Assembly (NCBI RefSeq): GCF_900102725.1
Contig: NZ_FNJW01000008.1
Coordinates: 1,488,001-1,552,000, forward strand
Direction of reading: 5' to 3'
DNA from: Carnobacterium viridans
GTDB lineage: Bacteria > Bacillota > Bacilli > Lactobacillales > Carnobacteriaceae
Length of the DNA: 64,000 nucleotides
Shown: piece by piece, positions 49,471 through 59,447 of the stretch
How the letters are laid out: every line of letters begins with the position of its first letter
Numbering within the stretch: position 1 is the stretch's first letter
The notes under the pieces: generated by a model
Seen by the model: the letters and a program-made list of their open reading frames with translations, nothing else
The model's database searches: none
What the model was told of the DNA's origin: nothing
Program-made: the position numbers and the translations under genes

Positions 49471-50451
49471 ATGAAGATTCATCCTATGTGGGAAGCCTAC
49501 CCTGAATTACAATCTGAATTAATACAAACTATTGAATTAATAGATTCAAGAATTCATTTGCGAAATAAATCTATTGAACATGCTCTAGTTGATATGCTGA
49601 ACACAGGCGGAAAATTAGTACGTCCTGCTTATACTTTGCTTTTTTCAACTTTTGGAGAAGAGCATGATCCTAACCGAGCACGTGCTTTCGCTGCAGCTAT
49701 TGAAGTGTTGCATATGGCAACTTTAATCCATGATGATATTATTGATGATTCACCTAAAAGACGTGGCCAACATTCGATTCAATCAAGATACGGCAAAGAT
49801 ATTGCAGTTTATGCTGGCGATTATTTATTTACTGTTTCATTTAAATTAATAGCAGATTATTCTAATTCTATGAAACAAATGCAAATCAATACTAAAGGGA
49901 TGGAAAAAATCTTGATGGGTGAAATTGATCAAATGCATTTAAGATACAACCAAAAAATAACGATTCGCAATTACTTGACTCAAATATCTGGTAAAACGGC
50001 TCAATTATTTGCTCTTTCTTGTTATTCTGGAGCTTTAGAGAGTGGACAAACTGAACGATTTGCTCGAAATTGCTATTATATTGGAAGTCATATTGGAATG
50101 GCTTTTCAAATCAAAGATGATATTTTAGACTATACTCAAACCACAGATGGGTTTGGAAAGCCTGTTTTAGAAGATGTAAGACAAGGCATTTATTCTGCTC
50201 CTCTTATTTATGCTATGCATAAAAAAAATGCTCCTTTTAAAGAATTACTTGAAAAAAAAGACCAGCTAACAAAGAAAGAAACACAAACAATCCAACAATT
50301 TGTTATTCATTCTGGTGGTTTAGATGAAGCAAAACGTTTGGCTGAAAAGTACACCGATAAAGCTTTGAAACGGATTGATCAATTACCAGACAGTTCAGAA
50401 AAAGAAATGATTCGTAACTTAACCCTGTCACTATTAGACAGAACGATTTGA
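49471..50451 (+). CDS. dmkB: Polyprenyl diphosphate synthase, EET DmkB
   Basis: 326 aa. First aspartate-rich motif DDIIDD at 88-93 and second KDDILD near 215-220, with the GGKLVRP substrate site at 46-52. It is a trans-prenyltransferase of the heptaprenyl/hexaprenyl synthase family making the tail that DmkA attaches. It is 40 bp after eetB, same strand. This pairing of one large subunit with an EetB-type neighbour is typical of the electron-transfer cluster. Confidence 0.92.
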   Translation: MKIHPMWEAYPELQSELIQTIELIDSRIHLRNKSIEHALVDMLNTGGKLVRPAYTLLFSTFGEEHDPNRARAFAAAIEVLHMATLIHDDIIDDSPKRRGQHSIQSRYGKDIAVYAGDYLFTVSFKLIADYSNSMKQMQINTKGMEKILMGEIDQMHLRYNQKITIRNYLTQISGKTAQLFALSCYSGALESGQTERFARNCYYIGSHIGMAFQIKDDILDYTQTTDGFGKPVLEDVRQGIYSAPLIYAMHKKNAPFKELLEKKDQLTKKETQTIQQFVIHSGGLDEAKRLAEKYTDKALKRIDQLPDSSEKEMIRNLTLSLLDRTI

Positions 50452-50489
50452 CTTATTGTTTAATCTTTTACTTCTCTCTAGAATAAAAC

Positions 50490-50534
50490 GTAAAAAGACA
50501 AGTTATTGGGAAAACCCGATAACTTGTCTTTTTA
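50490..50534. terminator. Bidirectional terminator between dmkB and sigH
   Basis: A 21-bp nearly perfect stem (GTAAAAAGACAAGTTAT...GGG) ends in a 4-base loop. It serves the convergent dmkB and sigH transcripts and is the strongest hairpin in the window. Confidence 0.92.
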
Positions 50535-50647
50535 CTTGAAACCTTACGAGAATGGTAGACTCTTTGTTATGGATGGATCCAACAAAAACAAGAAAGCGTT
50601 ATCATTTAACCGTATTTATAACACGTTTAATTACCGTTAAGAAATAG

Positions 50648-51247
50648 CTAAGATTCTAGTGTTCGTTTTAATTTGCGCTTGCAACGATCTAAAGCATTTT
50701 TTATTTGCAGACTATCACACTGTAACTGCTCAGCAATTTTGTCTACTTCGTTATTCTTTAAGTAAAGAGAAAACACTTTTTGTTCAAACTTTGACAATGT
50801 ATGGTGATAACCTGCTAATTTTTCTTTAACCTGTAAGATATCTAATGCGGATAGCCCTTCTTTTCCATTCGTTATGTATTGAGGACTTATTCCTTTTTCT
50901 ATCATACCATCTAAAGACTCAGCAATTTTTTCTATTTTTCGTTTCTTAGCCATATCTTTTCGAATCAAGCTAAAAATATGGTGTTTAAAATTTAGTTTGT
51001 AGAAATTTCCGAACGTGTGCCCTTTATCTTGATCATACGTTTGAATCGCTTTGTGGAAGACGATTCGCGCTTCTTGCCATAAATCCTCTAACTCATAACT
51101 TTTAAGGTAGTATTCTCTCGTCATTTTTGTTACTAAGGGATGATAACGCTTAAACAAAATTTTGAATGGATACCCATCTCCATTTTTAATCATGAGAATC
51201 AATTCTTCGTCACTCATAAGATCAATTTTTTCATCTTCATCTGCCAA
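50648..51247 (-). CDS. sigH: RNA polymerase sigma factor SigH (sigma-30 family)
   Basis: 199 aa from a TTG at 51247, after GGAGGGACAATT. Region 2 (YHPLVTKMTREYYLKSYELEDLWQEARIVFHKAIQTYD, about 35-72) and region 4 (about 140-195) are visible, with regions 1 and 3 short. It is the SigH/ComX type that controls competence in Lactobacillales. It lies after rae1 as in Bacillus, but rpmG is displaced by the electron-transfer locus. The competence-related comC is in the same window. Confidence 0.88.
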   Translation of the reverse strand: MADEDEKIDLMSDEELILMIKNGDGYPFKILFKRYHPLVTKMTREYYLKSYELEDLWQEARIVFHKAIQTYDQDKGHTFGNFYKLNFKHHIFSLIRKDMAKKRKIEKIAESLDGMIEKGISPQYITNGKEGLSALDILQVKEKLAGYHHTLSKFEQKVFSLYLKNNEVDKIAEQLQCDSLQIKNALDRCKRKLKRTLES

Positions 51248-51286
51248 AATTGTCCCTCCTTCTAGTGGCTATAGTAGTGTGATTGA

Positions 51287-51315
51287 TGAATAATATAAGT
51301 TATTTTAATTGTCTA
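51287..51315 (-). promoter_or_regulatory. Possible promoter of sigH
   Basis: TAGACA-N17-TATTCA on the minus strand (-35 at 51310-51315, -10 at 51287-51292). The -35 is the same hexamer as at pplA and ndh2. Confidence 0.35.
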
Positions 51316-51353
51316 CCATTCTCGAAAACTTTCAAAATAGCCTATCTTTTATC

Positions 51354-51878
51354 TTAATATTTTGTTAAATCATCTCTCAGTTTTTCTAATCTGTCTATTT
51401 GGTTATGCGACCAAGGCGAATTTCTTCGGTAACTCTGTAAACGATACTGTTGTGCATCTGCCTCAATGGCTTTTTTAATGCGTTTAACATCACTAAAAAG
51501 TTCATTAGCCGATTTTCTTAAAGCACCTTTTTGAAAAACAATCCATTGTTCTGCAAGATCACTTGTTGCAACGGTTACTTGTGTTAATAGAGTGCTTTCT
51601 TTGCCAACAATGCGTTCAATATAACTATCCGCAGTTTCTCCTTCTTTCGTGAAAATAACCGATAATTGATACTTCTTATACGATTGTTGAATTCCAGGAA
51701 CAAATTGGGCGTCAAATACTACATGAATATCGATACCGGTGTATTTTTGATAATTGGATAATTCGTGCAATAAAGAGTCTCGAGCATCTTCCAATTTATC
51801 TTGATTCTTTAGTTTCACTAAGTGTGGCCATGCCCCGATAATATTGTACCCATCTACAATCAACAGCTCACTTTTCAT
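51354..51878 (-). CDS. rae1: NYN-domain ribonuclease Rae1 (YacP)
   Basis: 174 aa. Begins with the PIN-like NYN signature LLIVDGYNIIGAWPHL, with acidic residues D9, D29 and a later D near 110 (ATSDLAEQ). Rae1 in Bacillus enters the ribosomal A site and cleaves mRNA. The order trmH-rae1-sigH is conserved. Confidence 0.93.
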   Translation of the reverse strand: MKSELLIVDGYNIIGAWPHLVKLKNQDKLEDARDSLLHELSNYQKYTGIDIHVVFDAQFVPGIQQSYKKYQLSVIFTKEGETADSYIERIVGKESTLLTQVTVATSDLAEQWIVFQKGALRKSANELFSDVKRIKKAIEADAQQYRLQSYRRNSPWSHNQIDRLEKLRDDLTKY

Positions 51879-51912
51879 GATATTTGACCCCCTTTCCCTT
51901 TTAGCTTTTTAG

Positions 51913-52770
51913 TTAAATTTTGTTTCGTCCACGGTACACTTCGTACATTAATAAGCTTGCTGCTACACTAGCATTTAAACTTTGAACATGTCCAGTCATT
52001 GGTATAGTGACCATGCCGTCCATTTGTTCTTTAACTAAACGAGAAATTCCTTTTCCTTCATTACCCATCACTAATCCTATTGGCAATGTAGTCTCCCATT
52101 GACGGTAATCTTGTCCTTCCATATCGGTCCCATACAGCCATAATCCACGCTCTTTTAATTCTTTGATTGCTTGGACAAGATTCGTTACTCGTGCAACCGG
52201 CACATGTTCTATTGCCCCTGTTGAAGCTTTCGCAACTGTAGCTGTTAAACCTACAGCACGTCTTTTTGGAATAATGATTCCATGAGCTCCAATAGCATCA
52301 GCTGTTCGCATAATTGAGCCTAAGTTATGTGGGTCTTCAACACCATCCAAAAGAATAAAAAAAGGATCTTCATTTTTTTGAGCAGCTACTGCAAATAAGT
52401 CATCTATCGTTGCATATTGAAAAGCAGATGCAGCCACAACTACTCCTTGGTGATTCATGCCATCTACTAGTTGATCCAATTTAGACTTAGGTACAAATGA
52501 GATTTGAACACTGCGTTTTTTAGCTAAATTTTGAATTTCTTCCATTTTCGATCCGCTTAAACCTTCTTGCAGAAAAATTTTATTGATATCACGTTCTGAT
52601 TTCAATACTTCAATAGCTGGTAATCTGCCGGCTACTAAATCACGATCAGTTTCTTGTTCTTCTACTCTATCCTCAACCGGTTTTACTTTTTGTCTAGCTG
52701 GTCTTTTGGTAAAAGCTTGTTTATTTGGTTTATTATTCCGTTTGCTAAAATCTTTATTATCTCTTGTCAT
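51913..52770 (-). CDS. rlmB: 23S rRNA (guanosine(2251)-2'-O)-methyltransferase RlmB / TrmH family
   Basis: 285 aa. A Lys/Arg-rich N-terminal tail of about 40 residues precedes a substrate-binding domain, then the SPOUT knot with VMGNEGKGISRLVKEQMDG and IPMTGHVQSLNASVAASLLMYE. The tail makes it longer than the Bacillus protein. It overlaps the mrnC 3' end by 14 bp. Confidence 0.92.
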   Translation of the reverse strand: MTRDNKDFSKRNNKPNKQAFTKRPARQKVKPVEDRVEEQETDRDLVAGRLPAIEVLKSERDINKIFLQEGLSGSKMEEIQNLAKKRSVQISFVPKSKLDQLVDGMNHQGVVVAASAFQYATIDDLFAVAAQKNEDPFFILLDGVEDPHNLGSIMRTADAIGAHGIIIPKRRAVGLTATVAKASTGAIEHVPVARVTNLVQAIKELKERGLWLYGTDMEGQDYRQWETTLPIGLVMGNEGKGISRLVKEQMDGMVTIPMTGHVQSLNASVAASLLMYEVYRGRNKI

Positions 52771-53170
52771 CTTTTGTAGCCTCCACTTTTTTAATACACC
52801 ATTGAATCAATTCTTCCATACGTTCCGTTCGTTTTGCTAAATGTAGATAGCCCATTAAGGATTCAAATCCAGTAGCGACACGATAAGTTGTGATATCTGC
52901 ATTTTTTGCGGAAGTATAGCTTTTAGAGTTTCTACCTCGTTTATACATTGTCACTTCTTCTTCTGTCAAAAAGTCTTCTTCCGCTAACATTTCATGCATC
53001 AAGAAACTTTGTGCTTTTGCCGAGACAAAATGCGTAGCCGTTTTGTGCAATTGGCTTGGCTTCGTATATCCTTGTTCGACTAGATAATCGCGAATATAGG
53101 TTTCATATATAGCATCTCCTACATAAGCCAATGCTAATCCATTTAATAATGCCCAATTTTTTTCTGTCAT
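52757..53170 (-). CDS. mrnC: Mini-ribonuclease III
   Basis: 137 aa from the ATG at 53170 (MTEKNWALLNGLALAYVGDAIYE), after AGAGGATAATAAACAC. A longer in-frame ATG at 53215 lies inside cysS and has no ribosome binding site. The YVGDAIYE catalytic helix matches the RNase III domain without a double-stranded RNA-binding domain. It matures 23S rRNA ends in Bacillus. Confidence 0.93.
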   Translation of the reverse strand: MTEKNWALLNGLALAYVGDAIYETYIRDYLVEQGYTKPSQLHKTATHFVSAKAQSFLMHEMLAEEDFLTEEEVTMYKRGRNSKSYTSAKNADITTYRVATGFESLMGYLHLAKRTERMEELIQWCIKKVEATKDDKR

Positions 53171-53177
53171 GTGTTTA

Positions 53178-54584
53178 TTATCCTCTTCTCCATCTAGTTC
53201 CTTGAGGGGTATCATCTAAAATAATGCCCTCTTCTTTTAACTGGTCTCTAATTTCATCACTGCGTTGGAAGTTTTTCGCTGCACGCGCTGCATTTCTCTC
53301 TTCAATCAAATGCTCAATTGTTTCATCCAATAATTCTGTTGCCGCAAATGTAATCCCAAAAATTTGGACTAATTCTTGAAACTGATCTAACATGGCTTCA
53401 AGAACAACTTTAGAAACAACCGAACGTTCGCTATAAATATTCATTGCTTTAGCCATTTCATAAACAACTGTAATACCATTGGCAGAATTAAAGTCATCAT
53501 CCATTTCTTTTATGAAGTTTTCTTTGAATGATGTGAGTTGATTCAATAGTTCTTGATCATCCATCTCTTCTTCTATTGCATCTTTCAAACGATACATTGC
53601 ATTATCATAAGCTGTTTTTATTTTTGATAAATTGGCTTTGGCATCTTCGATCGTTGTTTCATTGTAGCTAATGGGCCTGCGGTATTGAGTTGTTGCCATA
53701 AAGAAGCGAACGATTTGAGGGTCTACTTGTTTAATAATATCATGGACTAAAACAACATTCCCTATCGACTTACTCATCTTTTCATTATCCATAGTGACAA
53801 AACCATTGTGCATCCAGTAGTGAGCAAATGGGTGTCCGGTTTTAGCTTCACTTTGAGCGATTTCATTTTCATGATGGGGAAAGGTTAAATCTTGTCCTCC
53901 AGCATGGATATCAATTGTGTCCCCTAAATATTTTGTAGCCATAACAGAACATTCAATATGCCAACCTGGACGACCTGCTCCCCATGGTGATTCCCAACTA
54001 ATTTCCTCTGCTTTAGCTGATTTCCATAAAGCAAAGTCTAATGGATCTTCTTTTTTATTGTTTTCTTGAGCAGTTAAACGATTACTTGCTCCAACTTCCA
54101 ATTCGTCAATTGAGATGTCACTTAGTTTACCATAGTCTTTGAATTTCCTTGTACGGTAATAAACATCGCCTTCTACTTCATAAGCATACCCTTTTTTTAC
54201 CAGTACGGATATAAAATCAATAATTTCAGGCATGTTTTCCATTACACGTGGATGATGTGTGGCTTTTTCTACTCCTAACGCATGTGTATCTGCATGATAA
54301 GCTGCAATAAATTTGTCCGCTACTTCTTGAGCAGTCAAATCCAACTCTTTTGCTGTACGAATAATTTTATCGTCTACATCAGTAAAGTTTGAAATATAGG
54401 CTACATCATATCCACGATATTCAAGATAACGTCTGACCGTATCAAATGCAACGGTACTGCGCGCATTTCCAATATGAATATAATTATAAACAGTTGGTCC
54501 ACAAACATACATCTTTACTTTTCCTTCTTCTATTGGAACGAACTCTTCTTTTTCTCTTGTTAATGTATTATATATTTTTAGCAT
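53178..54584 (-). CDS. cysS: Cysteinyl-tRNA synthetase
   Basis: 468 aa. Class I signature HIGN at 37-40, C28 as zinc ligand, a further zinc ligand in [10 protein letters not shown] with the downstream HxxxE (HHENE) ligands, and KMSKS near 268-272. It charges tRNA-Cys. It lies 31 bp after cysE, both under the T-box at 55172-55425. Confidence 0.98.
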   Translation of the reverse strand: MLKIYNTLTREKEEFVPIEEGKVKMYVCGPTVYNYIHIGNARSTVAFDTVRRYLEYRGYDVAYISNFTDVDDKIIRTAKELDLTAQEVADKFIAAYHADTHALGVEKATHHPRVMENMPEIIDFISVLVKKGYAYEVEGDVYYRTRKFKDYGKLSDISIDELEVGASNRLTAQENNKKEDPLDFALWKSAKAEEISWESPWGAGRPGWHIECSVMATKYLGDTIDIHAGGQDLTFPHHENEIAQSEAKTGHPFAHYWMHNGFVTMDNEKMSKSIGNVVLVHDIIKQVDPQIVRFFMATTQYRRPISYNETTIEDAKANLSKIKTAYDNAMYRLKDAIEEEMDDQELLNQLTSFKENFIKEMDDDFNSANGITVVYEMAKAMNIYSERSVVSKVVLEAMLDQFQELVQIFGITFAATELLDETIEHLIEERNAARAAKNFQRSDEIRDQLKEEGIILDDTPQGTRWRRG

Positions 54585-54615
54585 AGCTACTCTCCTTCTC
54601 TACTTAAAGATACAA

Positions 54616-55146
54616 TTAATGAGGGATTTTTTTTCCGTTTATTCTCACTACTTTAGCAGGAATACCTACTGCAGTTGAATTAGGCGGCACTGTTTCTAAG
54701 ACAACGGCTGCTGCACCTATCTTTGAATCATTCCCTATTGTTATAGGTCCTAAGACCTGCACATGTGCAGATAACAATACATTATTTCCAATTGTTGGAT
54801 GACGTTTTCCTTTGTCTTTTCCTGTTCCGCCCAATGTCACCCCATGAAAAATAATGACGTCATCTCCAACGCTAGCCGTTTCACCAATCACAACACCCAT
54901 ACCATGATCGATGAAGAGTCTCTTGCCTATTGTAGCTCCAGGATGAATTTCAATTCCTGTTAAAAAGCGAGAAAAATTTGCAATTATACGACTCAATAAA
55001 AATGCATTCCGCTGGTGCAAAAAATGTGCCCATCGATGAAAAATAATGGCGTAGAAACTAGGGTACGTTAACAGGATTTCAAGTGTACTTTTAACTGAAG
55101 GATCATTCTGTTTGATTGTTTGAATGTCTTCTCTTAATCTCCTCAT
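54616..55146 (-). CDS. cysE: Serine O-acetyltransferase
   Basis: 176 aa, the short Gram-positive form without the long N-terminal helical domain. Hexapeptide-repeat core with [28 protein letters not shown] and [15 protein letters not shown]. It makes O-acetylserine for cysteine synthesis. It is the first gene under the Cys T-box. Confidence 0.96.
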   Translation of the reverse strand: MRRLREDIQTIKQNDPSVKSTLEILLTYPSFYAIIFHRWAHFLHQRNAFLLSRIIANFSRFLTGIEIHPGATIGKRLFIDHGMGVVIGETASVGDDVIIFHGVTLGGTGKDKGKRHPTIGNNVLLSAHVQVLGPITIGNDSKIGAAAVVLETVPPNSTAVGIPAKVVRINGKKIPH

Positions 55147-55171
55147 AGATTATTCCACCTTATTTTTTTTA

Positions 55172-55425
55172 CAAAAAAACAGCGTCTCTTATATGATAAA
55201 AGACGCTGTTGCGTGGTTCCACTTTTCTTTATCGCCTTATTCTTATTGATTAGACTAGGCAATCTTTGACATTGTAACGGGTGTTAACCGATAAGAGTCT
55301 ACTACTTTTTCAACCCCATAACTCAGAGACGCACTTCATCCAATAGCCACCATCTGCTTTCACTACTACAGACTCTCTTTAGATTTTTATTGGATTACTC
55401 TTTCTCATCAATGTTTTTCATTTTT
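55172..55425 (-). promoter_or_regulatory. Cysteine-specific T-box leader of cysE-cysS
   Basis: On the minus strand: a stem I region, a GAAG-TGC specifier (TGC at 55331-55333 on the complement, Cys codon), then the T-box core AAGTGGAACCACGC (about 55209-55222) that pairs with uncharged tRNA-Cys, and a terminator ACAGCGTCTT...AAGAGACGCTGT with a T run (55172-55210). Uncharged tRNA-Cys is expected to stabilise the antiterminator and turn on cysE-cysS. Confidence 0.9.
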
Positions 55426-55473
55426 ATTTAATTTGTTTTGCTTAAAAAAAGCTCTTTAATATTTGATTTCAGA

Positions 55474-56943
55474 TTATAGTTTCGCTAATGCTGCTTGTAG
55501 ATGTGCTTGAGCTTTTTCACGGCCAAGTAGTTCGATCGTTGGTCCAATTTCTGGTCCATGTGATTGTCCTGTTACAGCTACTCGAATAGGCATAAAGAGA
55601 TTTTTCCCTTTAATTCCAGTTTCTTTTTGTACTGTTTTAATTGCTTTTTTGATTTCATCTGCATCAAAAGGCGTAATCTCATCTAATTGTTTAGAGAAAG
55701 CATTTAAAACTTCTGAAACTGTTTCACCTTCTAAAACTTCTTTTGCTACACTATCGATTGCGGGTTCTTCACTGAAAAACAAACTTGATAGTTCAACAAT
55801 TTCTGCTCCATAACTCATTTGTTCATGATATAAGCTCACAACTTTTTGAACCCACTCTAATTTCTCTGGAGATGCATTTTCTTCAACATAACCAGCTTTA
55901 ATTAGATGTGGCAAAGCTAATGCGGTTACTGTTTCTAAATCAGCTTGCTTCATGTATTGATTATTGATCCATTCTAATTTTTTAGCATCAAATGCAGCTG
56001 GTGATTTGCTTAAACGTGCAGGGTCGAACATTTCAACAAATGTATGATGATTAAAGATCTCTTCTTCTCCAACAGGTGACCATCCTAATAAAGAAATAAA
56101 GTTAAACATCGCTTCTGGCAAGTAGCCTAATTCACGGTATTGTTCAATAAATTGAAGAATATTGCCATCACGTTTGCTTAATTTTTTACCTGTTTCACTA
56201 TTGATAATTAATGTCATGTGCCCAAATTGAGGAGCTTCCCATCCAAAGGCTTCATAAATCATTAATTGTTTTGGTGTATTCGCAATATGGTCATCTCCAC
56301 GTAAAACATGTGTAATTTCCATAAAGTGATCGTCTACAGCCACTGCAAAATTATATGTCGGCATACCATCACGTTTTACGATCACGAAGTCTCCGCCAAT
56401 GCTTTCTGCTTCAAAAGAAATAGGACCTTTTACGATATCTTCAAAATTGTACGTGTTTTCTTTGATCACACGGTAACGAATAACTGGCTCAATACCTGTT
56501 GCTTCTTTTTCTTTTTGTTCCTTAGCTGTTAGACTTGCACATTTCCCGCTGTAATGAGGCATTTCTCCTCTAGCTCTTTGTGCTTCACGTTCTTCTTCTA
56601 ACTCTTCTTCTGAACAGTAACATTTGTATGCACGATTGCTTAACAATAATTGTTCAACTAATGGATCATAAATTTCTCTACGTTCAGATTGGCGGTAAGG
56701 GCCAAATTCTCCTGGACTATCCGGACTTTCATCCCAATCCATTCCTAACCATTTCAAGTTTTCTAACTGGCTAGCTTCTCCACCTTCAATATTGCGTTTT
56801 AAATCAGTATCTTCAATACGGATGATAAAGTCTCCGCCATTGTGTCGTGCAAATAAATAATTGAATAATGCTGTACGAGCATTCCCAATATGTAGATGTC
56901 CTGTTGGGCTTGGCGCATAGCGTACTCGAACTTTTTTTGTCAT
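55474..56943 (-). CDS. gltX: Glutamyl-tRNA synthetase
   Basis: 489 aa. Class I HIGN at 18-21 ([14 protein letters not shown]) and KLSKRDG near 253-259. The [11 protein letters not shown] region has Cys residues of the usual zinc-like site. The absence of a GlnS in the window fits the Firmicute pattern in which GltX also charges tRNA-Gln for transamidation. It lies upstream of the T-box unit. Confidence 0.98.
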   Translation of the reverse strand: MTKKVRVRYAPSPTGHLHIGNARTALFNYLFARHNGGDFIIRIEDTDLKRNIEGGEASQLENLKWLGMDWDESPDSPGEFGPYRQSERREIYDPLVEQLLLSNRAYKCYCSEEELEEEREAQRARGEMPHYSGKCASLTAKEQKEKEATGIEPVIRYRVIKENTYNFEDIVKGPISFEAESIGGDFVIVKRDGMPTYNFAVAVDDHFMEITHVLRGDDHIANTPKQLMIYEAFGWEAPQFGHMTLIINSETGKKLSKRDGNILQFIEQYRELGYLPEAMFNFISLLGWSPVGEEEIFNHHTFVEMFDPARLSKSPAAFDAKKLEWINNQYMKQADLETVTALALPHLIKAGYVEENASPEKLEWVQKVVSLYHEQMSYGAEIVELSSLFFSEEPAIDSVAKEVLEGETVSEVLNAFSKQLDEITPFDADEIKKAIKTVQKETGIKGKNLFMPIRVAVTGQSHGPEIGPTIELLGREKAQAHLQAALAKL

Positions 56944-57005
56944 AATTTATATCCTCTTTTCTTTCTATTTTTTATATCCACTAAATCTAACTTTACTAAC
57001 TAGAA

Positions 57006-57503
57006 TTAAAGAAGTGATGGCTTGTTATCTTGCTTTTCTAATAAGCAAATCGCCATTGCTGCAATACCTTCATTTCGTCCAATAAACCCCATTGTTTCAG
57101 AAGTTGTTGCTTTAACGTTAACATGTTGGATACTTGTTTGACAATCATAAGCTATATTTTCTTTCATTTTCTCTAAATATGGAGCCATCTTGGGGTTTTC
57201 AGCTACAATTGTGGCATCTATGTTGCCAATCGTATAACCTTCTATTTTCAGTTCACTCCATACTCTACGGAGCAACTCCCTCGAGTCTATATCTTTAAAT
57301 TGAGAATCAGTATCGGAAAAATGGTGACCAATATCGCCTTTACCTCCAGCTCCTAAAAGAGCATCTATAATAGCATGAATAAGCACATCGGCATCAGAAT
57401 GACCTTCTAATCCATAGTCAAAAGGAAGGGTTACTCCACCAATGATTAAGTGTCTATCACTGACAAACTGATGGACATCATATCCTTGTCCTACACGAAT
57501 CAT
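57006..57503 (-). CDS. ispF: 2-C-methyl-D-erythritol 2,4-cyclodiphosphate synthase
   Basis: 165 aa. Zinc ligands D9, H11 and H43 are present (GYDVHQF, VLIHAIIDAL), as is the HSDADV segment. It cyclises CDP-ME 2-phosphate in the MEP isoprenoid pathway. It is next to ispD, 18 bp apart. Products of this pathway feed the prenyl tails made by dmkB. Confidence 0.97.
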   Translation of the reverse strand: MIRVGQGYDVHQFVSDRHLIIGGVTLPFDYGLEGHSDADVLIHAIIDALLGAGGKGDIGHHFSDTDSQFKDIDSRELLRRVWSELKIEGYTIGNIDATIVAENPKMAPYLEKMKENIAYDCQTSIQHVNVKATTSETMGFIGRNEGIAAMAICLLEKQDNKPSLL

Positions 57504-57521
57504 AACCTAACCTCCTTCTTT

Positions 57522-58238
57522 TTACTTATCTTGCTGTTCTCTATGAAGCAAAATGGCTTTTCCAGTTACCATATCTTCAGGAGTGGTAATTTTTATATTG
57601 TCATAAGATCCTTCTACTACTAAAACAGCCTTTTCCAATCGTTCAACTAATGACGCATCATCGGTTCCTAAAAAACTATCTGTTCTGGCTTTTTCATGTG
57701 CTTGCAGAACTACTGAACTGTCGAATGCTTGAGGAGTTTGGATTTGCCATAACTCACTTCTTGGCAGTGTAGTTTTAACTGTATGGTCTGAGTGAACAGC
57801 TTTAATCGTGTCTTTTGCCGGAACTCCTAAAATAGCTGCTCCCGTTTTTTGAGCTGCTTCATTTAACCGATCAATAGCTTGCTGTTCAATGAAGGGCCTT
57901 GCGCCATCATGAATCATTACAAGACCTGAGGACGTTTTATTTTTCAATTTTTGCAGCCCTTTATAGACACTATGCTGTCGCTCTGTACCACCTATAGCAA
58001 TGGTAATCGTCTTTTCACTATACATCTGTTCTTGTTGCAACAAATCCGTGATCAGCTTAACCTCATCTTCTTTTACAACTAGAATAATGTGGCTACAATT
58101 TTCATCTTTCAAAAATAGAGTTAATGGGTATTCGATCAACGGTTTATTTAGCAAAGGTAATAAAACTTTATTCTTAGAAGATCTCATGCGTCTTCCGTGA
58201 CCAGCTGCCAATAATATCAGCTCATAGTCCTTGTTCAT
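57522..58238 (-). CDS. ispD: 2-C-methyl-D-erythritol 4-phosphate cytidylyltransferase
   Basis: 238 aa. The nucleotidyl-transferase N-terminal AAGHGRRMRSSKNKVLLPL (G-rich loop, R, K) and DGARPF segments are conserved. It makes CDP-methylerythritol. The Gram-positive order yacL-ispD-ispF is retained. Confidence 0.97.
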   Translation of the reverse strand: MNKDYELILLAAGHGRRMRSSKNKVLLPLLNKPLIEYPLTLFLKDENCSHIILVVKEDEVKLITDLLQQEQMYSEKTITIAIGGTERQHSVYKGLQKLKNKTSSGLVMIHDGARPFIEQQAIDRLNEAAQKTGAAILGVPAKDTIKAVHSDHTVKTTLPRSELWQIQTPQAFDSSVVLQAHEKARTDSFLGTDDASLVERLEKAVLVVEGSYDNIKITTPEDMVTGKAILLHREQQDK

Positions 58239-58249
58239 CGCACCAGCTC

Positions 58250-59362
58250 CTAATCTTTATCTTTAATGCCTTTTTGAGAATGAACCGGTTTTGCAAATAT
58301 CATTCGTCCAGCTGCTGTTTGAAGCGCACTGGTTACGACAACCTCAATTGTTTTGTTCATAAAGTGCTGGCCTTCTTCAACAACGATCATTGTTCCGTCA
58401 TCTAAGTATGCTACACCTTGGCTCCGTTCTGTTCCAGCTTTAACAATCATGACCGTCATATTTTCACCTGGAATCACAACTGGTTTTACAGCATTAGCCA
58501 ATTCGTTGATATTTAATACAGGCACATTTTGAAATTCACTTACTTTATTTAAATTGTAATCATTCGTGACTACAACACCATCTAATAATTTTGCCAATTT
58601 AATCAGTTTACTGTCGACTTCTGTAATATCTTCAAAATCGCCATCATACATTTCGACTTGCATATCATCTTCTTTTTGCAAAGCATTTAATATGTCTAAT
58701 CCTCTACGTCCACGCACACGCTTCAAACTGTCCGATGAATCTGCAATGTATTGCAATTCTTGTAATACAAAGTTAGGGATCAAGATTGTCCCTTCAAGAA
58801 AACCTGTTTTGGCAATATCATAAATTCTTCCGTCAATAATTACACTAGTATCTAATATCTTATACTTGCGGAAGGTTTCATCTGCCAGTCGCTCTAAGAC
58901 TTTTCCATCTTCATCTTCAGTATTCCTTTTTGTTTTTACTTGGAATAGCTTACGCCATTCATCTCGTCGAGTCGTTCCAACGCGGAAGCCTAAATAAGCA
59001 AAACCAAGAACTAAGATAATAGGAACCACATCACTGACAACTGGTATCCTCATACCAATCAACACTACGCTAATCAGCCAAGAAAGAACCAAACCTATGA
59101 TTGTTCCTAAGCTCCCAAATAACAAATAAGTTACACTTTGCTGACTTAAAAAAGTTTCAATCTTTTTAAATGCTTGTTCAATGTACGTCACCGATAAAAA
59201 AGAAATAAATAAAAATATAATTGCACCAATCAGAATATTTGTGACTACATTGTTAACATATGGATTTTCAACTCCTGCCATATTCCATGCAATTGGCATT
59301 AAACTTGCCCCAATGCTTCCACCGATAAGAATAAAGATACCGGTTATGATTTTTTTTACCAA
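58250..59362 (-). CDS. yacL: PIN/TRAM-domain membrane protein YacL
   Basis: 370 aa. Four N-terminal transmembrane segments (about 4-25, 37-57, 77-100, 105-127), then a PIN domain (ILDTSVIIDGRIYDI at about 173-187 with D175 and D181) and a TRAM domain near the C terminus. RNase-type activity is expected of PIN domains but is not shown for YacL. In Bacillus it follows disA; here it follows radA directly. Confidence 0.93.
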   Translation of the reverse strand: MVKKIITGIFILIGGSIGASLMPIAWNMAGVENPYVNNVVTNILIGAIIFLFISFLSVTYIEQAFKKIETFLSQQSVTYLLFGSLGTIIGLVLSWLISVVLIGMRIPVVSDVVPIILVLGFAYLGFRVGTTRRDEWRKLFQVKTKRNTEDEDGKVLERLADETFRKYKILDTSVIIDGRIYDIAKTGFLEGTILIPNFVLQELQYIADSSDSLKRVRGRRGLDILNALQKEDDMQVEMYDGDFEDITEVDSKLIKLAKLLDGVVVTNDYNLNKVSEFQNVPVLNINELANAVKPVVIPGENMTVMIVKAGTERSQGVAYLDDGTMIVVEEGQHFMNKTIEVVVTSALQTAAGRMIFAKPVHSQKGIKDKD

Positions 59363-59447
59363 AATGATTCCTCCTTTATAAATGGTGTTCCTGTATTATA
59401 GAAAAAAACAGGAACGTGCCATTTTATTTTTTTTGCTTATTTTGTAC

